From the NCBI RefSeq assembly GCF_001429065.1, contig NZ_LMIB01000017.1:165074-229073 (forward strand): DNA of 64,000 nucleotides, in the 5' to 3' direction. The notes beneath the pieces were generated by a model, which saw only the letters and a program-made list of their open reading frames with translations, did no database searches and had not been told where the DNA came from. Made by a program: the position numbers and the translations under genes. Origin of the DNA: Sphingomonas sp. Root710. Its GTDB lineage: Bacteria > Pseudomonadota > Alphaproteobacteria > Sphingomonadales > Sphingomonadaceae. Positions 26,000-34,264 of the stretch are shown here, one piece after another (within the stretch, counting starts at the first letter, position 1; each line of letters begins with the position of its first letter).

Positions 26000-27433
26000 T
26001 CACCAGCGCCACCCGCCACCGGCTCCGGCGGCGGCTTCGACGTCGGCCTGAAGACGGGCGGCGATCTCCTGGGCTCCGGCGCTATTGTAATGGACATAGT
26101 CGCCACGCATCCGCACCGGGGGCATCTTGACCCATGTTACGGCGGTGCAGCGCCCGCCCATCCGCGCCTCCCAGTCCCAGAAGCCGAGGCGGAGCTGATG
26201 CGCGACGCGGCGCTGGACCTCGCGGACCGCCTTGAGACCCGCGGGCGGAAACAGCGGCCGCGCGGTGATCGCCCAACCGATGCGCGGCGCGCCGGGCTGG
26301 GTCTGCGCCGGAGCGGGCAGCAAGGGCGCGGTGCCGCGCGAAACGGTCGCGCGCTGTCCGAGCGCGTCGAGGACATCCTCGATCCCCGCGGCATCCGAGG
26401 CGGGATCGGCCTGCGCGGGGGGGGCGGGATCGGCGGCGAGCGGCGGCAGCGAGACCGGCTCGATGCATGGTGCGGGTGTCGCCGTCGGCGCATTGTTGAG
26501 CAGCTCGACCCGCCGCGTCAGCGCATCGGGCGCGCCGAGCAGCAGGATCGGCACCCGCCCGGCAAGGCGGCGAATGCGGCCGATCTGGCTGCGCAGCGTG
26601 ATCTCATATTCCTGCGGGCTGATCCGGGGGGCGAAACCTTCATTGGTGCCGAAGGCGAGGACGATCAGGTCGGGATCGTAGCTGCGCAGCTCCTCCGCCA
26701 CGACCGAATCGTCGTTGCGGCCGAAATGGACGAGCTGCGAGCCGACCACGCCGACATTGGACAGCGCCACCCCGCCCATGTCGCGGAAGCTGGCCCAGCT
26801 CGTGATCGTCACCGGCCCGCCCTCGACCACGACCGAGACGGCGAGCTGCGGCCGATCGAAGGTCAGCGTCTTGCATTCGGGGCGGGAGATCAGCGCACCG
26901 AGTTCCATCCGCTCGGTCGCGCCGCCGATGGTGATGGCGAGGGTGCCCGCGCCCGGCTCCGCCATCGCGCACAGCACGAAGCGGGTGAAGGCCTGAGTGG
27001 CCGACGTCGTCATCCCGATCCGCGCGCCGTCGGCAGTGGAGGTCAGGCTGAACCCAGCGAGGCCGATCTTGCCGCGCGGCTCCTTCGAACCCGGGCCGAA
27101 GATCGACGAGACCGCCCAGCCCGGCGACATGTCGACGCTGACGCCGCGCGGATTATAGCCTTGGAACGGCTTGCCCGGCGGCATCACCCCGCGTCCGCCG
27201 CTGCCGTAGCGCGCCTGAAGCATGTCGCGCCACGCGCCAGTGATCGCGTCGCCCGCGGTGTGGCTGTCGCCGATCTGGAGGATATGGACCGGCTTGCCGC
27301 TGCCGTCGCGCGCCGAGGCGAGCTTGTCGAACCAGGGCCGCAGCACCGCATAGTCGCACAGCGCGCCCGCGCAATCGGCGGTAACCACCGGGGCCGCCGT
27401 CGCCGCGGCGGCGAGCGCGAGCATGCCGAGCAT
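26000..27433 (-). CDS. SGNH/GDSL hydrolase, exported (polysaccharide O-acetyltransferase-type)
   Basis: A 477-residue protein with a signal peptide (MLGMLALAAAATAAPVV). It has the SGNH block I HILQIGDSHTAGDAITGAW (nucleophile Ser), block III VLAFGTNEGF and block V DYVHYNSAGAQEIA with the Asp/His pair. A beta-rich insertion lies in the middle. Its start codon shares one base with the preceding gene's stop (TGATG), so translation is coupled. In the periplasm it probably transfers or removes acetyl groups on a polysaccharide, using acetyl supplied by the MBOAT protein. Confidence 0.88.
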   Translation of the reverse strand: MLGMLALAAAATAAPVVTADCAGALCDYAVLRPWFDKLASARDGSGKPVHILQIGDSHTAGDAITGAWRDMLQARYGSGGRGVMPPGKPFQGYNPRGVSVDMSPGWAVSSIFGPGSKEPRGKIGLAGFSLTSTADGARIGMTTSATQAFTRFVLCAMAEPGAGTLAITIGGATERMELGALISRPECKTLTFDRPQLAVSVVVEGGPVTITSWASFRDMGGVALSNVGVVGSQLVHFGRNDDSVVAEELRSYDPDLIVLAFGTNEGFAPRISPQEYEITLRSQIGRIRRLAGRVPILLLGAPDALTRRVELLNNAPTATPAPCIEPVSLPPLAADPAPPAQADPASDAAGIEDVLDALGQRATVSRGTAPLLPAPAQTQPGAPRIGWAITARPLFPPAGLKAVREVQRRVAHQLRLGFWDWEARMGGRCTAVTWVKMPPVRMRGDYVHYNSAGAQEIAARLQADVEAAAGAGGGWRW

Positions 27434-28617
27434 CAGCGGTCCTCACCGCCGCCGATATCCGGCGGCAACAGGCTGGCGGGCGCACCCTTGGCGGGTGGCA
27501 GCGGATCCTCAAGCTTCGGTGGCGGTGCCTTGACGGGCTTCTCTGGCTTCTCGGTCTTCTCGGCATCGAAGGCGTTGTCGAGAAGTTCCTCGATGTCGGG
27601 CTGCTTCTTCGGCGCGGGGCGGACCGGCGGCGGCATGACCAGCGGCGCGGGCGCGACCACGGGCGGCGGCGGCGCGTCGCCCCCGGCGCGCGCACGCGCC
27701 TGATCGACATAGCTGCGGATACGCCCCGCGAGGCCGCGGGTGATACGAATATAGCCGTTCATCGACATGTGGATGCCGTCATTGGCACGCATCAGCATCG
27801 GCTTGCCGCTACTGTCGGGCAGATAGGCGGCATAGCGGCCATCGCCATCGACGCTGTAGGGCGCAGTCTCGATGAAGGCGACGCCGAGCTGAGCCATGAG
27901 ATCGCGATAGAAGGCGTTCATCCGCACGACGTCGGCGTCATAGGCGGCCTCGCGCATCTTGGGCAGGCCGACCCAATAGACGATCGCCCCCTGGGCGCGC
28001 AGCATGGCGACATAGGAGGTGACGCGACGGGCGATCGCCGCCTTCCACTTCGGTGTCAGCAGCGCATAGACATGGCCGCCGTCGGCCACTCCCATCATGT
28101 CGTTCGCACCGAAGGAGATCACCGCGACATCGACCGGCGCGGGCGCGAGGCGGGCGCGGTCATGCTCTTCCAGATTGAGCGTCTTGTAGCGGGTGAAGCC
28201 GGTCGCCTGCTGGCTATATTTGATGACCTGATAGCCCGCCTTGCGGCTGAGCTGGTTGTAGAGCGCGGACCAGATGCCGTCGCCGAAGCTGTCGCCGAAC
28301 ACGCCGACGCGCACCGGGCGGCCCGCCGCGATCGCGTTGACGATGCCGGGCTGGATCGGACGGTTCTCGGCGATGGCCGGCTGAACGGGCAGGCCGCCCG
28401 GCGCGGGCGTGGCGGGCTTTCCGTCGGGAGACACCGCGGCCTCGACGGTTCCGGGTTCGCCGGGCGCGACGACCGGCGCCCCGTCCGCCGTGACCGGGAC
28501 CTCGACCTGCTGCTTCACGCCGAAGGCATAGCCGATGGCCACACCCGCCGCGACGCCCAGAAACAGGACCGCCGTCCGATCGAACAGAAGCCGCGCCGCC
28601 CTCATCATCTTACCCAT
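27433..28617 (-). CDS. DUF459-type SGNH protein, membrane anchored
   Basis: A 394-residue protein from ATG 28617 (GGGAG upstream; an earlier in-frame start at 28692 would precede the anchor). One N-terminal helix (RTAVLFLGVAAGVAIGYAFG) is followed by a Pro/Val/Ala linker and an SGNH/DUF459 domain: VGVFGDSFGDGIW, ISFGANDMMGV and ANDGIHMSMNGY. A Pro-rich C-terminal tail (about 90 residues) is low complexity. It is the first gene of the O-acetylation group and overlaps the next SGNH gene by one base. It is likely a periplasmic acetyltransferase or esterase. Confidence 0.88.
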   Translation of the reverse strand: MGKMMRAARLLFDRTAVLFLGVAAGVAIGYAFGVKQQVEVPVTADGAPVVAPGEPGTVEAAVSPDGKPATPAPGGLPVQPAIAENRPIQPGIVNAIAAGRPVRVGVFGDSFGDGIWSALYNQLSRKAGYQVIKYSQQATGFTRYKTLNLEEHDRARLAPAPVDVAVISFGANDMMGVADGGHVYALLTPKWKAAIARRVTSYVAMLRAQGAIVYWVGLPKMREAAYDADVVRMNAFYRDLMAQLGVAFIETAPYSVDGDGRYAAYLPDSSGKPMLMRANDGIHMSMNGYIRITRGLAGRIRSYVDQARARAGGDAPPPPVVAPAPLVMPPPVRPAPKKQPDIEELLDNAFDAEKTEKPEKPVKAPPPKLEDPLPPAKGAPASLLPPDIGGGEDR

Positions 28618-28767
28618 ATACTCCCGCAACGAACCGACGCGGCTGCACTGGGTCAGCGGAAGGCGATCGCTGCGCCCGTCCTTAATATGCACGCCGCCGC
28701 GATGTCGAGCGGATTGGGCGTATGCGCGTCACGGGTGGGCGGTTAAGCCCCTCTCCCGCCCTCAACC

Positions 28768-28853
28768 CGTCATCCCGGACTTGATCCGGGATCCCGCTTT
28801 TCTGATCCGCGTAGAAGGAAGAAGCGGGACCCCGGATCAAGTCCGGGGTGACG
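28768..28853. repeat. Twin-hairpin palindromic element B
   Basis: The left half starts CGTCA with stem TCCCGGA/TCCGGGA around CTTGA; the right half is its inverted partner with stem CCCCGGA/TCCGGGG and ends TGACG. It sits between the O-acetylation group and the DUF885 gene. Confidence 0.9.
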
Positions 28854-28877
28854 AGCATAAGCTAGATAGCGTTCGGC

Positions 28878-30695
28878 TCAGCCCCGCGCCCGTTCCTCGA
28901 CCAGTTGCTCGAGCATCGTCAGCGGCAGCGCGCCATCGAGGAGAATCTGGTGGAACTGACGGAGGTCGAACTTCGCGCCCTGGATCGCCTTCGCCTTCTC
29001 GCGCGCCTTGATCCAGCTCATATGGCCGACCTTGTAGCTGCATGCCTGCCCCGGCCAGATACAGTAGCGGTCGACCTCGCGCTGGGTGCGCGGGCGGGCG
29101 AAGCCGCTCGCCTCGACCATATAGTCGGTCGCCTTCTCGCGGCTCCAGCGCTTGTAGTGGATACCGGTGTCGGTGACGAGGCGGATCGCCCGGAACAGGA
29201 AGCTCTGCAGGAAGCCGGCGCGGCCGAGGGGGTCCTTCGCATAGACGCCGAGCTCGTCGGCGAGCTGTTCGGCATAAAGCGCCCAGCCCTCGACATAGGC
29301 CCCGAAAGGAGCGTCCTTGCGCAGCATCGGCAGGTCCTTCGCCTCCTGCGCAAGACTGATCTGGAGATGATGGCCGGGCGTTCCCTCGTGATAGGTCAGG
29401 GTCGGCAAGCCATAACGCGGCCAATCTGAGGTATCCTTGAGGTTGATGTAATAGATCGCGCCGCGCGAGCCATCGAGCGCGGCCGAGTTATAATAGCCGT
29501 TGGGCGCGCCGTCCTGGATGAAGGGCGGGACGCGCTTGACCTCGAGCTTTGCCTTGGGGAGCGTCGCGAAGGCCTGAGGCAGTTTCGCGTCAATCACCTT
29601 GATGACCGAATTGATATAGGCGATCAGATCGGCGCGGCCCTTGTCGGTGTTGGGATAGAGCTGCTTCGGGTCGTGGTTGAGCGCGGTCAGCCGCTCGCCG
29701 ACGCTACCCTTGGTCATCCCCTGTTTCTTCAGGATCGCGTCAATCTGCGACGTGATGTCGGCGACCTGCTCGAGCCCGAGCTGGTGAACCTCCTCCGGCG
29801 TCATCGTCGTCGTCGTCGCGTTCATCAGCGCGTCGGCATAATATTCGTCGCCCTTGGGCAAGCGCCAGACGCCGGCATCGTGCACCGCAGCCTTGCGCAG
29901 GCCCGCGACAAGTGAAATCTGCCGGTCGAGCGCGGGGAAGACCTCGCCCGCGACGATCTTTTCGGCGATGGCGCCCCAGTCGCCGGCGATCTTCTTCTCG
30001 GCCGTGCGGCGGACGAGCGATTCGACGAGGATGATGTCCTTGACCGGCTTGTCGCGCAGCGACCTGAGCTGGCCCATGGCAAGATCGAGGCAGAAATCGG
30101 GGGCGAAGGCGCCGTAGCGGACATCGTCCTGCTGGAAGCGGGTGCTTTCGTCGAGGACGCGGGCGAACTCGTGGAGGCGAGACACATAGGCGTCCGCGTC
30201 GGCCTTCGTCTCGATCACATGCTGCGAATCGAGGAAATCGGGAATGTCCGAATAGGGGCCGCTGATCTGGCTGATCGCATAGGGGACATAATAGCCGTCC
30301 GAGGAGCCATAGGGATATTTGGTCCCGCCCTTGGTGCCCTGCTCGTACATATAGACGACGACGTCATGATTGAGCCGCGCCTGCGGCGAGAGCGCGGCAC
30401 GGTCGATCGCGCGCAGTTGATCGAGCGCGGCCTTGTCGCGCGCGAGGCTTTCCGCCTGGGCGGCCTTGCTGTAGCGGCCGAGCTTGCTGCGCTGTCCGGC
30501 GCGCGCGCCCTTGTCGAGACCCATGTTGGTGGCGAGTTCGGGGTTCTCGTCGAGCTTCTGTTCCCACAGCTTCTCGACCAGCGCGGCAAGCGCCTGATCC
30601 GCCGCATTGCCCGAAGCCGCGGCCGATGCGACGCGCGGGAGCATGCCCGCGAGCAGGGCGAGACCGGCCGAGCCGATGAATTGACGTCTATCCAT
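28878..30695 (-). CDS. DUF885 family exported metallo-hydrolase
   Basis: A 605-residue DUF885 protein. The start MDRRQFIGSAGLALLAGMLP resembles a Tat signal with a weak twin-arginine and a hydrophobic core, so export to the periplasm is likely. The putative zinc site TYHEGTPGHHLQ (HExxxGHH type) lies near residue 440, followed by GAYVEGWALYAEQLADEL. GTDSG-like and ATDYMVEASGF blocks typical of the family are also present. Members are thought to be carboxypeptidase-like; the substrate is unknown. The frame is open upstream to 30824, but those codons are not gene-like. Confidence 0.9.
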   Translation of the reverse strand: MDRRQFIGSAGLALLAGMLPRVASAAASGNAADQALAALVEKLWEQKLDENPELATNMGLDKGARAGQRSKLGRYSKAAQAESLARDKAALDQLRAIDRAALSPQARLNHDVVVYMYEQGTKGGTKYPYGSSDGYYVPYAISQISGPYSDIPDFLDSQHVIETKADADAYVSRLHEFARVLDESTRFQQDDVRYGAFAPDFCLDLAMGQLRSLRDKPVKDIILVESLVRRTAEKKIAGDWGAIAEKIVAGEVFPALDRQISLVAGLRKAAVHDAGVWRLPKGDEYYADALMNATTTTMTPEEVHQLGLEQVADITSQIDAILKKQGMTKGSVGERLTALNHDPKQLYPNTDKGRADLIAYINSVIKVIDAKLPQAFATLPKAKLEVKRVPPFIQDGAPNGYYNSAALDGSRGAIYYINLKDTSDWPRYGLPTLTYHEGTPGHHLQISLAQEAKDLPMLRKDAPFGAYVEGWALYAEQLADELGVYAKDPLGRAGFLQSFLFRAIRLVTDTGIHYKRWSREKATDYMVEASGFARPRTQREVDRYCIWPGQACSYKVGHMSWIKAREKAKAIQGAKFDLRQFHQILLDGALPLTMLEQLVEERARG

Positions 30696-30820
30696 GAAAT
30701 CTTTCTCCCAGAGCGGGTTATGGCCGGGAGAGTAGAGCGGGATTTTGTCCAGGCAAGAGTGTATTATGCAACAAAGACAGTTCGTCGCACACCAACCAAG
30801 CTCCACCGCGGGGGCGAGAG

Positions 30821-30849
30821 ACATAGACCCCAGCCTTCGCTGGGGTGAG
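30821..30849. repeat. Solo palindromic half-element
   Basis: A single hairpin, ACCCCAGC-CTTC-GCTGGGGT within a CATAGA...GAGG frame. It is nearly identical to the right half of element F at 46587-46615. No left partner is visible, so it looks like a half-copy. Confidence 0.7.
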
Positions 30850-30879
30850 GGACTCGGGGCAGGCCACTTAAAGAGGTTC

Positions 30880-30949
30880 GAAGAGGCAAGCGCGAAAAGC
30901 GCGTCCGAGCGCTAGCGAGGTAGCCAAGGCGGACGGACGTCCGCCGCCC
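30880..30949 (-). repeat. Second-class dispersed repeat abutting ssrA
   Basis: Read on the minus strand it shares TTGGCT-CCTCGC, GCTCGG-CG and CTTGC blocks with 39273-39361. It has a hairpin GCGC/GCGC (30890-30903) where the other copy has GGCC/GGCC. It begins just beyond the probable tmRNA 3' end. Confidence 0.65.
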
Positions 30950-30954
30950 GGTGC

Positions 30955-31318
30955 CTGAGGGCACTTTCAGAGAAGTGGGGAGCTTCTGTTGCTCGGTGCT
31001 CCCCGGACCGCCGGATTCCGCTTCTGTTGCCCGGTGCGGACCGAACCGCGCTAAGCCTTAGTAACTTTGTCCGTGAGGACTAGGTTACGCGGCGATCGCG
31101 AGTGCTTCGTTATCGTTAGCACTTGTAGGTTCGAACGGTTTAACGGCTCATTCAGGCCGGGCAAAAACATCGCCTTTGAATACACGTCGATCCTGGTTCG
31201 GCCCCGTCAGGAAACCCGTTTCCGGGCCTTCTGGTGGAGCCGCCGGGTACTGCCCCCGGGTCCGCTGCATCTATTCCGCGACATCATTTATCACCATAGC
31301 CGGGCGAACCCGGCACGA
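30955..31318 (-). ncRNA. ssrA: tmRNA, two-piece (circularly permuted) alphaproteobacterial form
   Basis: On the minus strand the acceptor piece comes first, opening with GCCGGG-TTCG-CCCGGC (31299-31314) and ending GGCTCCACCA at 31232. A 26-nt linker follows, and then the coding piece from 31205 with GGGGCCGAACCAGGATCGACG-type sequence. GGGGCCG pairs with the acceptor 3' strand. The tag reads ANDNEALAIAA then TAA (31085-31120, resume codon GCT). Downstream are two near-identical hairpins (31017-31040 and 30977-31004) with the shared loop ACC-GGGCAACAGAA. tmRNA with SmpB rescues stalled ribosomes and tags products for proteolysis. The outer ends are estimates. Confidence 0.95.
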
Positions 31319-31320
31319 CT

Positions 31321-31349
31321 GATATAGGAGTGTGCGCAGCGGATTTGAA
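31321..31349 (-). promoter_or_regulatory. Putative ssrA promoter
   Basis: On the minus strand, TTCAAA (31344-31349) and TATATC (31321-31326) are separated by 17 bp, directly upstream of the proposed 5' end of ssrA. Four of six bases match in each box. Confidence 0.45.
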
Positions 31350-31373
31350 GGGGGGATGTGTACGCGCCCTGAC

Positions 31374-31461
31374 CGTCATCCCGGACTTGATCCGGGATCC
31401 AGCTGATCTTCTCGCCGCCAGAAACCAAGAAGCGGGATCCCGGATCAAGTCCGGGACGACG
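31374..31461. repeat. Twin-hairpin palindromic element C
   Basis: The left half is CGTCA with stem TCCCGGA/TCCGGGA, then TCCA; the right half is inverted, ending GACGACG (one substitution from TGACG). It fills the gap between the ssrA promoter and the end of mscL. It shares its left core with element B. Confidence 0.9.
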
Positions 31462-31477
31462 ACAAGAAGAGGGCCGG

Positions 31478-31915
31478 TCAGCCCTTCTTCTTCAGCTCGG
31501 CTAGTATCTCGCGGAGCAGCACCACCTCCTCCGCCGGTGCGGGCGGCGCGGCCGGGGCCTCCTTCTTCTTGCGCTCGAGCTTCTGGATCGCGCGAACCAT
31601 CAGGAAGACCACAAAGGCGACGATCAGGAAGTTAACGGCGACGGTGATGAACTGGCCGAAGCCGAGCAGCGGAACGCCCGCGCTTTTCAGGTCGGCATAG
31701 CTGGTCACCGAACCCTTGAAGTCGGCCGGGATCGCGCCGAGGCGGATGAAATGGCTGGAGAAATCGAGCCCGCCGGTCAGATAGCCGATTACCGGCATTA
31801 TCAGATCGTCGGTCAGCGAGGACACGATCTTGCCGAACGCCGCGCCGATGATCACCGCGACCGCGAGATCAACGACATTGCCCTTGTTGATGAAGGCCTT
31901 GAAATCATTGAACAT
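31478..31915 (-). CDS. mscL: Large-conductance mechanosensitive channel MscL
   Basis: A 145-residue MscL. The N-terminal amphipathic helix MFNDFKAFINKGNVVDLAVA leads into TM1 (AVIIGAAFGKIVSSLTDDLI). After the periplasmic loop comes TM2 (FITVAVNFLIVAFVVFLMVR) and a charged cytosolic helix ending ILAELKKKG. It forms a pentameric safety valve opened by membrane tension in osmotic downshock. The start at 31915 gives the canonical N-terminus; the frame is open 17 codons further. The C-terminal linker is Pro/Ala-rich. Confidence 0.96.
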   Translation of the reverse strand: MFNDFKAFINKGNVVDLAVAVIIGAAFGKIVSSLTDDLIMPVIGYLTGGLDFSSHFIRLGAIPADFKGSVTSYADLKSAGVPLLGFGQFITVAVNFLIVAFVVFLMVRAIQKLERKKKEAPAAPPAPAEEVVLLREILAELKKKG

Positions 31916-32049
31916 GGTCCGCTCCCTCCGCATGTTGGCCGTGGCGCGATCATCGCGCGCGTGCAATAAAGGTCAAGTCGGGCATTGAAGTTCGTTACGG
32001 GCGACCTACCTACCCGCGCAATACAGTCGGCTTCAGGGAATATCCGCAG

Positions 32050-32649
32050 ATGACCATCGACCGTCGCTTCTCCGTCGCCTTGCTCGCCCCCGTCGCCGCG
32101 ATCGCGGTGACTGGTTGCGGCATCAACAGCGTCCCCACCGCGCAGGAAGAGGCCAAGGCCAAATGGGCCGACGTCCAGGCGCAATATCAGCGCCGCGCCG
32201 ACCTGATCCCCAACCTCGTCAACACGGTGAAGGGCTATGCGGCGCAGGAGAAGACCGTGCTGACCGACGTGACCAACGCGCGAGCGCGGGCGACCGGCAT
32301 CCAGCTGTCGGGCGCGGACTTGCAGGACCCCGCCAAGGTGAAGGCCTTCGCCGACGCGCAGGCGCAGCTGAGCGGTTCGCTCGCCCGGCTGCTCGCGGTG
32401 CAGGAAAATTATCCCGACCTGAAGTCGAGCGACCAGTTCATGGCGCTGCAGAGCCAGATCGAGGGCACCGAGAACCGCATCGCGATCGCCCGGCGCGACT
32501 ATAATGAGTCGGTGCGCGCCTATAACACGCTGATCCGCACCTTCCCGAGCGCGATCGGCGCGAAAGTGTTCCATGGCGCGCAGCCGATGCAGCCGTTCGA
32601 GGCGAGCGCGGGTTCGGATGCGGCGCCGACGGTCGATTTCGGAAAGTAA
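32050..32649 (+). CDS. lemA: LemA family lipoprotein
   Basis: A 199-residue LemA. The N-terminus carries a lipobox (AIAVTGCG), so it is probably lipid-anchored. The family core follows: WADVQAQYQRRADLIPNLVNTV, the VTNARARAT helix, and ARRDYNESVRAYNTLIRTFP near the C-terminus. LemA proteins are coiled-coil envelope proteins of unclear function, commonly encoded beside TPM-domain proteins, as here. The next gene's GTG is 5 bp after this stop. It appears to head a lemA-TPM-TPM-NUDIX run. Confidence 0.93.
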   Translation: MTIDRRFSVALLAPVAAIAVTGCGINSVPTAQEEAKAKWADVQAQYQRRADLIPNLVNTVKGYAAQEKTVLTDVTNARARATGIQLSGADLQDPAKVKAFADAQAQLSGSLARLLAVQENYPDLKSSDQFMALQSQIEGTENRIAIARRDYNESVRAYNTLIRTFPSAIGAKVFHGAQPMQPFEASAGSDAAPTVDFGK

Positions 32650-32654
32650 GGACG

Positions 32655-33584
32655 GTGGCGCGCGCCCTTCTTGCCCCCCTCCCTGCAAGGGAGGGGCCGG
32701 GGGTGGGTCGCGAGCGTAGCGAGCTCTCTCCGCCATTCCGCAGAACTCCGCCGAAGGCATCGAGCCCTTGGCCTCGTACACGCACCCCTAACCCCTCCCT
32801 TGCAGGGAGGGGTATCATCGTCCTGCTCGCCCTCCTACTCGGCTTCTTCCTCGCCCTTCCCGCCTTCGCCCAGACATTCCCGCTGCTGACAGGCCGGGTT
32901 GTCGATCAGGCGAAGCTGCTGTCCCCCGAGCAGGCTGCTGCGCTCGACGCGAAGCTGGCCGCGCTTGAGCAGCAGAGCGGGCATCAGATGGTGGTCGCCA
33001 CCGTCGCCAGCCTGCAGGACTATCCGATCGAGGATTATGGCTACCGGCTCGGCCGCGCGTGGGGGCTGGGCGACAAGAAGGCCAATGACGGCTTGATCCT
33101 GCTGGTTGCGCCGACCGAACGGAAGGTGCGGATCGAGGTCGGTTACGGGCTTGAACCGATCGTCACCGATGCGCTGTCGAGCGTCATCATACAGCGTCAA
33201 ATCCTGCCGCGTTTTCGCGAAGGCGACATGGCGGGCGGGATCGTTGCGGGTGCCGGCGCGCTGGTGCAGCTGCTCCAGCTTCCCCCCGATCAGGCGCAAG
33301 CGCGCGCGCAGCAGCTGGTGGAGCAGGATCGCAAGGCCGAGAAGGGCGGGGTGCCCATCTCGCTGATCTTCTGGATCATCGTCATCCTGTTCATCTTCGG
33401 ATCGAGCATCTTCAACCGTTTTGGCGGCGGGCGTCGCTATCGCGGCGGCGCTGGCCCGGTGGTGATCTGGGGCGGTGGCGGCTGGGGTGGCGGTTCCGGC
33501 GGTGGCTGGGGCGGCGGTGGTGGCGGCGGCTTTTCGGGCGGCGGCGGCTCGTTCGGCGGCGGCGGATCGTCGGGAAGCTGGTGA
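32655..33584 (+). CDS. TPM domain protein (YgcG-like) with a repeat-derived insertion in its signal peptide region
   Basis: The frame of 309 codons starts at GTG 32655 (AAGGA just upstream). Codons 1-7 read MARALLA. Codons 8-53 come from a palindromic repeat and are Pro/Arg-rich. The hydrophobic IIVLLALLLGFFLALPAFA then follows, giving a normal signal peptide if the insert is ignored. The TPM domain begins VVDQAKLLSPEQAAALDAKL, with DKKANDGLILLVAPTERKVR and EVGYGLEPIVTD. One membrane helix (ISLIFWIIVILFIFGSSIF) and a Gly-rich tail ending GGSSGSW follow. No alternative start codon lies between the repeat and the hydrophobic segment. Confidence 0.88.
   Translation: MARALLAPLPAREGPGVGRERSELSPPFRRTPPKASSPWPRTRTPNPSLAGRGIIVLLALLLGFFLALPAFAQTFPLLTGRVVDQAKLLSPEQAAALDAKLAALEQQSGHQMVVATVASLQDYPIEDYGYRLGRAWGLGDKKANDGLILLVAPTERKVRIEVGYGLEPIVTDALSSVIIQRQILPRFREGDMAGGIVAGAGALVQLLQLPPDQAQARAQQLVEQDRKAEKGGVPISLIFWIIVILFIFGSSIFNRFGGGRRYRGGAGPVVIWGGGGWGGGSGGGWGGGGGGGFSGGGGSFGGGGSSGSW
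32676..32813. repeat. 138-bp twin-hairpin element inside a coding region
   Basis: Terminal hairpins CCCCTCCC-TGCAA-GGGAGGGG (32676-32696) and CCCCTCCC-TTGCA-GGGAGGGG (32792-32812) are in inverted orientation. The adjoining GGGGGTGGG and CACCCCTAA strengthen the long inverted repeat. The length is exactly 46 codons, and it has no stop in the frame of the TPM gene. Confidence 0.85.
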
Positions 33585-34264
33585 TGGCGCAATCTATCCA
33601 GATCAGCGACGCCGATATCGAGCGCGTCACCCAGGCGGTGACCGACGCCGAGGCGCGGTCGGACGCCGAGATCGCCACGATCGTGTCGGAGCGGTCGGAC
33701 AATTATAACGATGTGCCGCTGATCTGGGCAGCGCTGACCGCGCTGCTCGCGCTGGCGGTCTATGCGGCCTTTCCCGATTTCTATCTGGGCATGCTCGACC
33801 GGATCACCGGCGGCTGGCACGTCTGGACCGAGCGAGAGTGGCTGACGATCATGGTGTTCGCGACCACGATCAAGTTCCTCGCCACCCGCTATATTGTCGC
33901 GTGGTGGCCGCTGCGGATGGTCTTCACACCGGGCAAGACCAAGACCCGCCGGGTGCGCAACCGCGCTGTCGCCTTGTTCAAGGCCTCGACCGAACGGCGC
34001 ACGCGCAGCCGCACCGGGGTGCTGATCTATCTGTCGCTGGCCGAGCATCGCGCCGAGATCATCGCCGATGAGGCGATCGTCGCGAAGGTGTCGCCCGACG
34101 CCTGGGGCGCGGCAATGGCAGTGCTGATCGATCACCTCAAGGCCGGACGGCCGGGCGAGGGCATGGCCGCGGCGGTCGGCGCGCTTGGCGAGGTGCTGGC
34201 CGAGCATTTCCCCTATAGCGGCAACGATCCCGACGAGATGCCCAACCGGATGATCTGCCTGTGA
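33584..34264 (+). CDS. Second TPM domain membrane protein
   Basis: A 226-residue protein whose ATG overlaps the preceding stop (TGATG). The N-terminal part (SDADIERVTQAVTDAEARSD) and the later KASTERRTRSRTGVLIYLSL belong to a TPM domain. It is split by two hydrophobic helices (LIWAALTALLALAVYAAFPD and WLTIMVFATTIKFLATRYIV), an arrangement seen in lemA-linked TPM proteins. The C-terminal PYSGNDPDEMPN is the family ending. The function is unclear; phosphatase activity is known for plant TPM (Tlp18.3) proteins. It is translationally coupled on both sides. Confidence 0.85.
   Translation: MAQSIQISDADIERVTQAVTDAEARSDAEIATIVSERSDNYNDVPLIWAALTALLALAVYAAFPDFYLGMLDRITGGWHVWTEREWLTIMVFATTIKFLATRYIVAWWPLRMVFTPGKTKTRRVRNRAVALFKASTERRTRSRTGVLIYLSLAEHRAEIIADEAIVAKVSPDAWGAAMAVLIDHLKAGRPGEGMAAAVGALGEVLAEHFPYSGNDPDEMPNRMICL

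Noticed and set aside
30764-31327. Short protein frames over 30.8-31.3 kb
   Set aside because: The region is the tmRNA gene plus repeats, so these frames are chance products.
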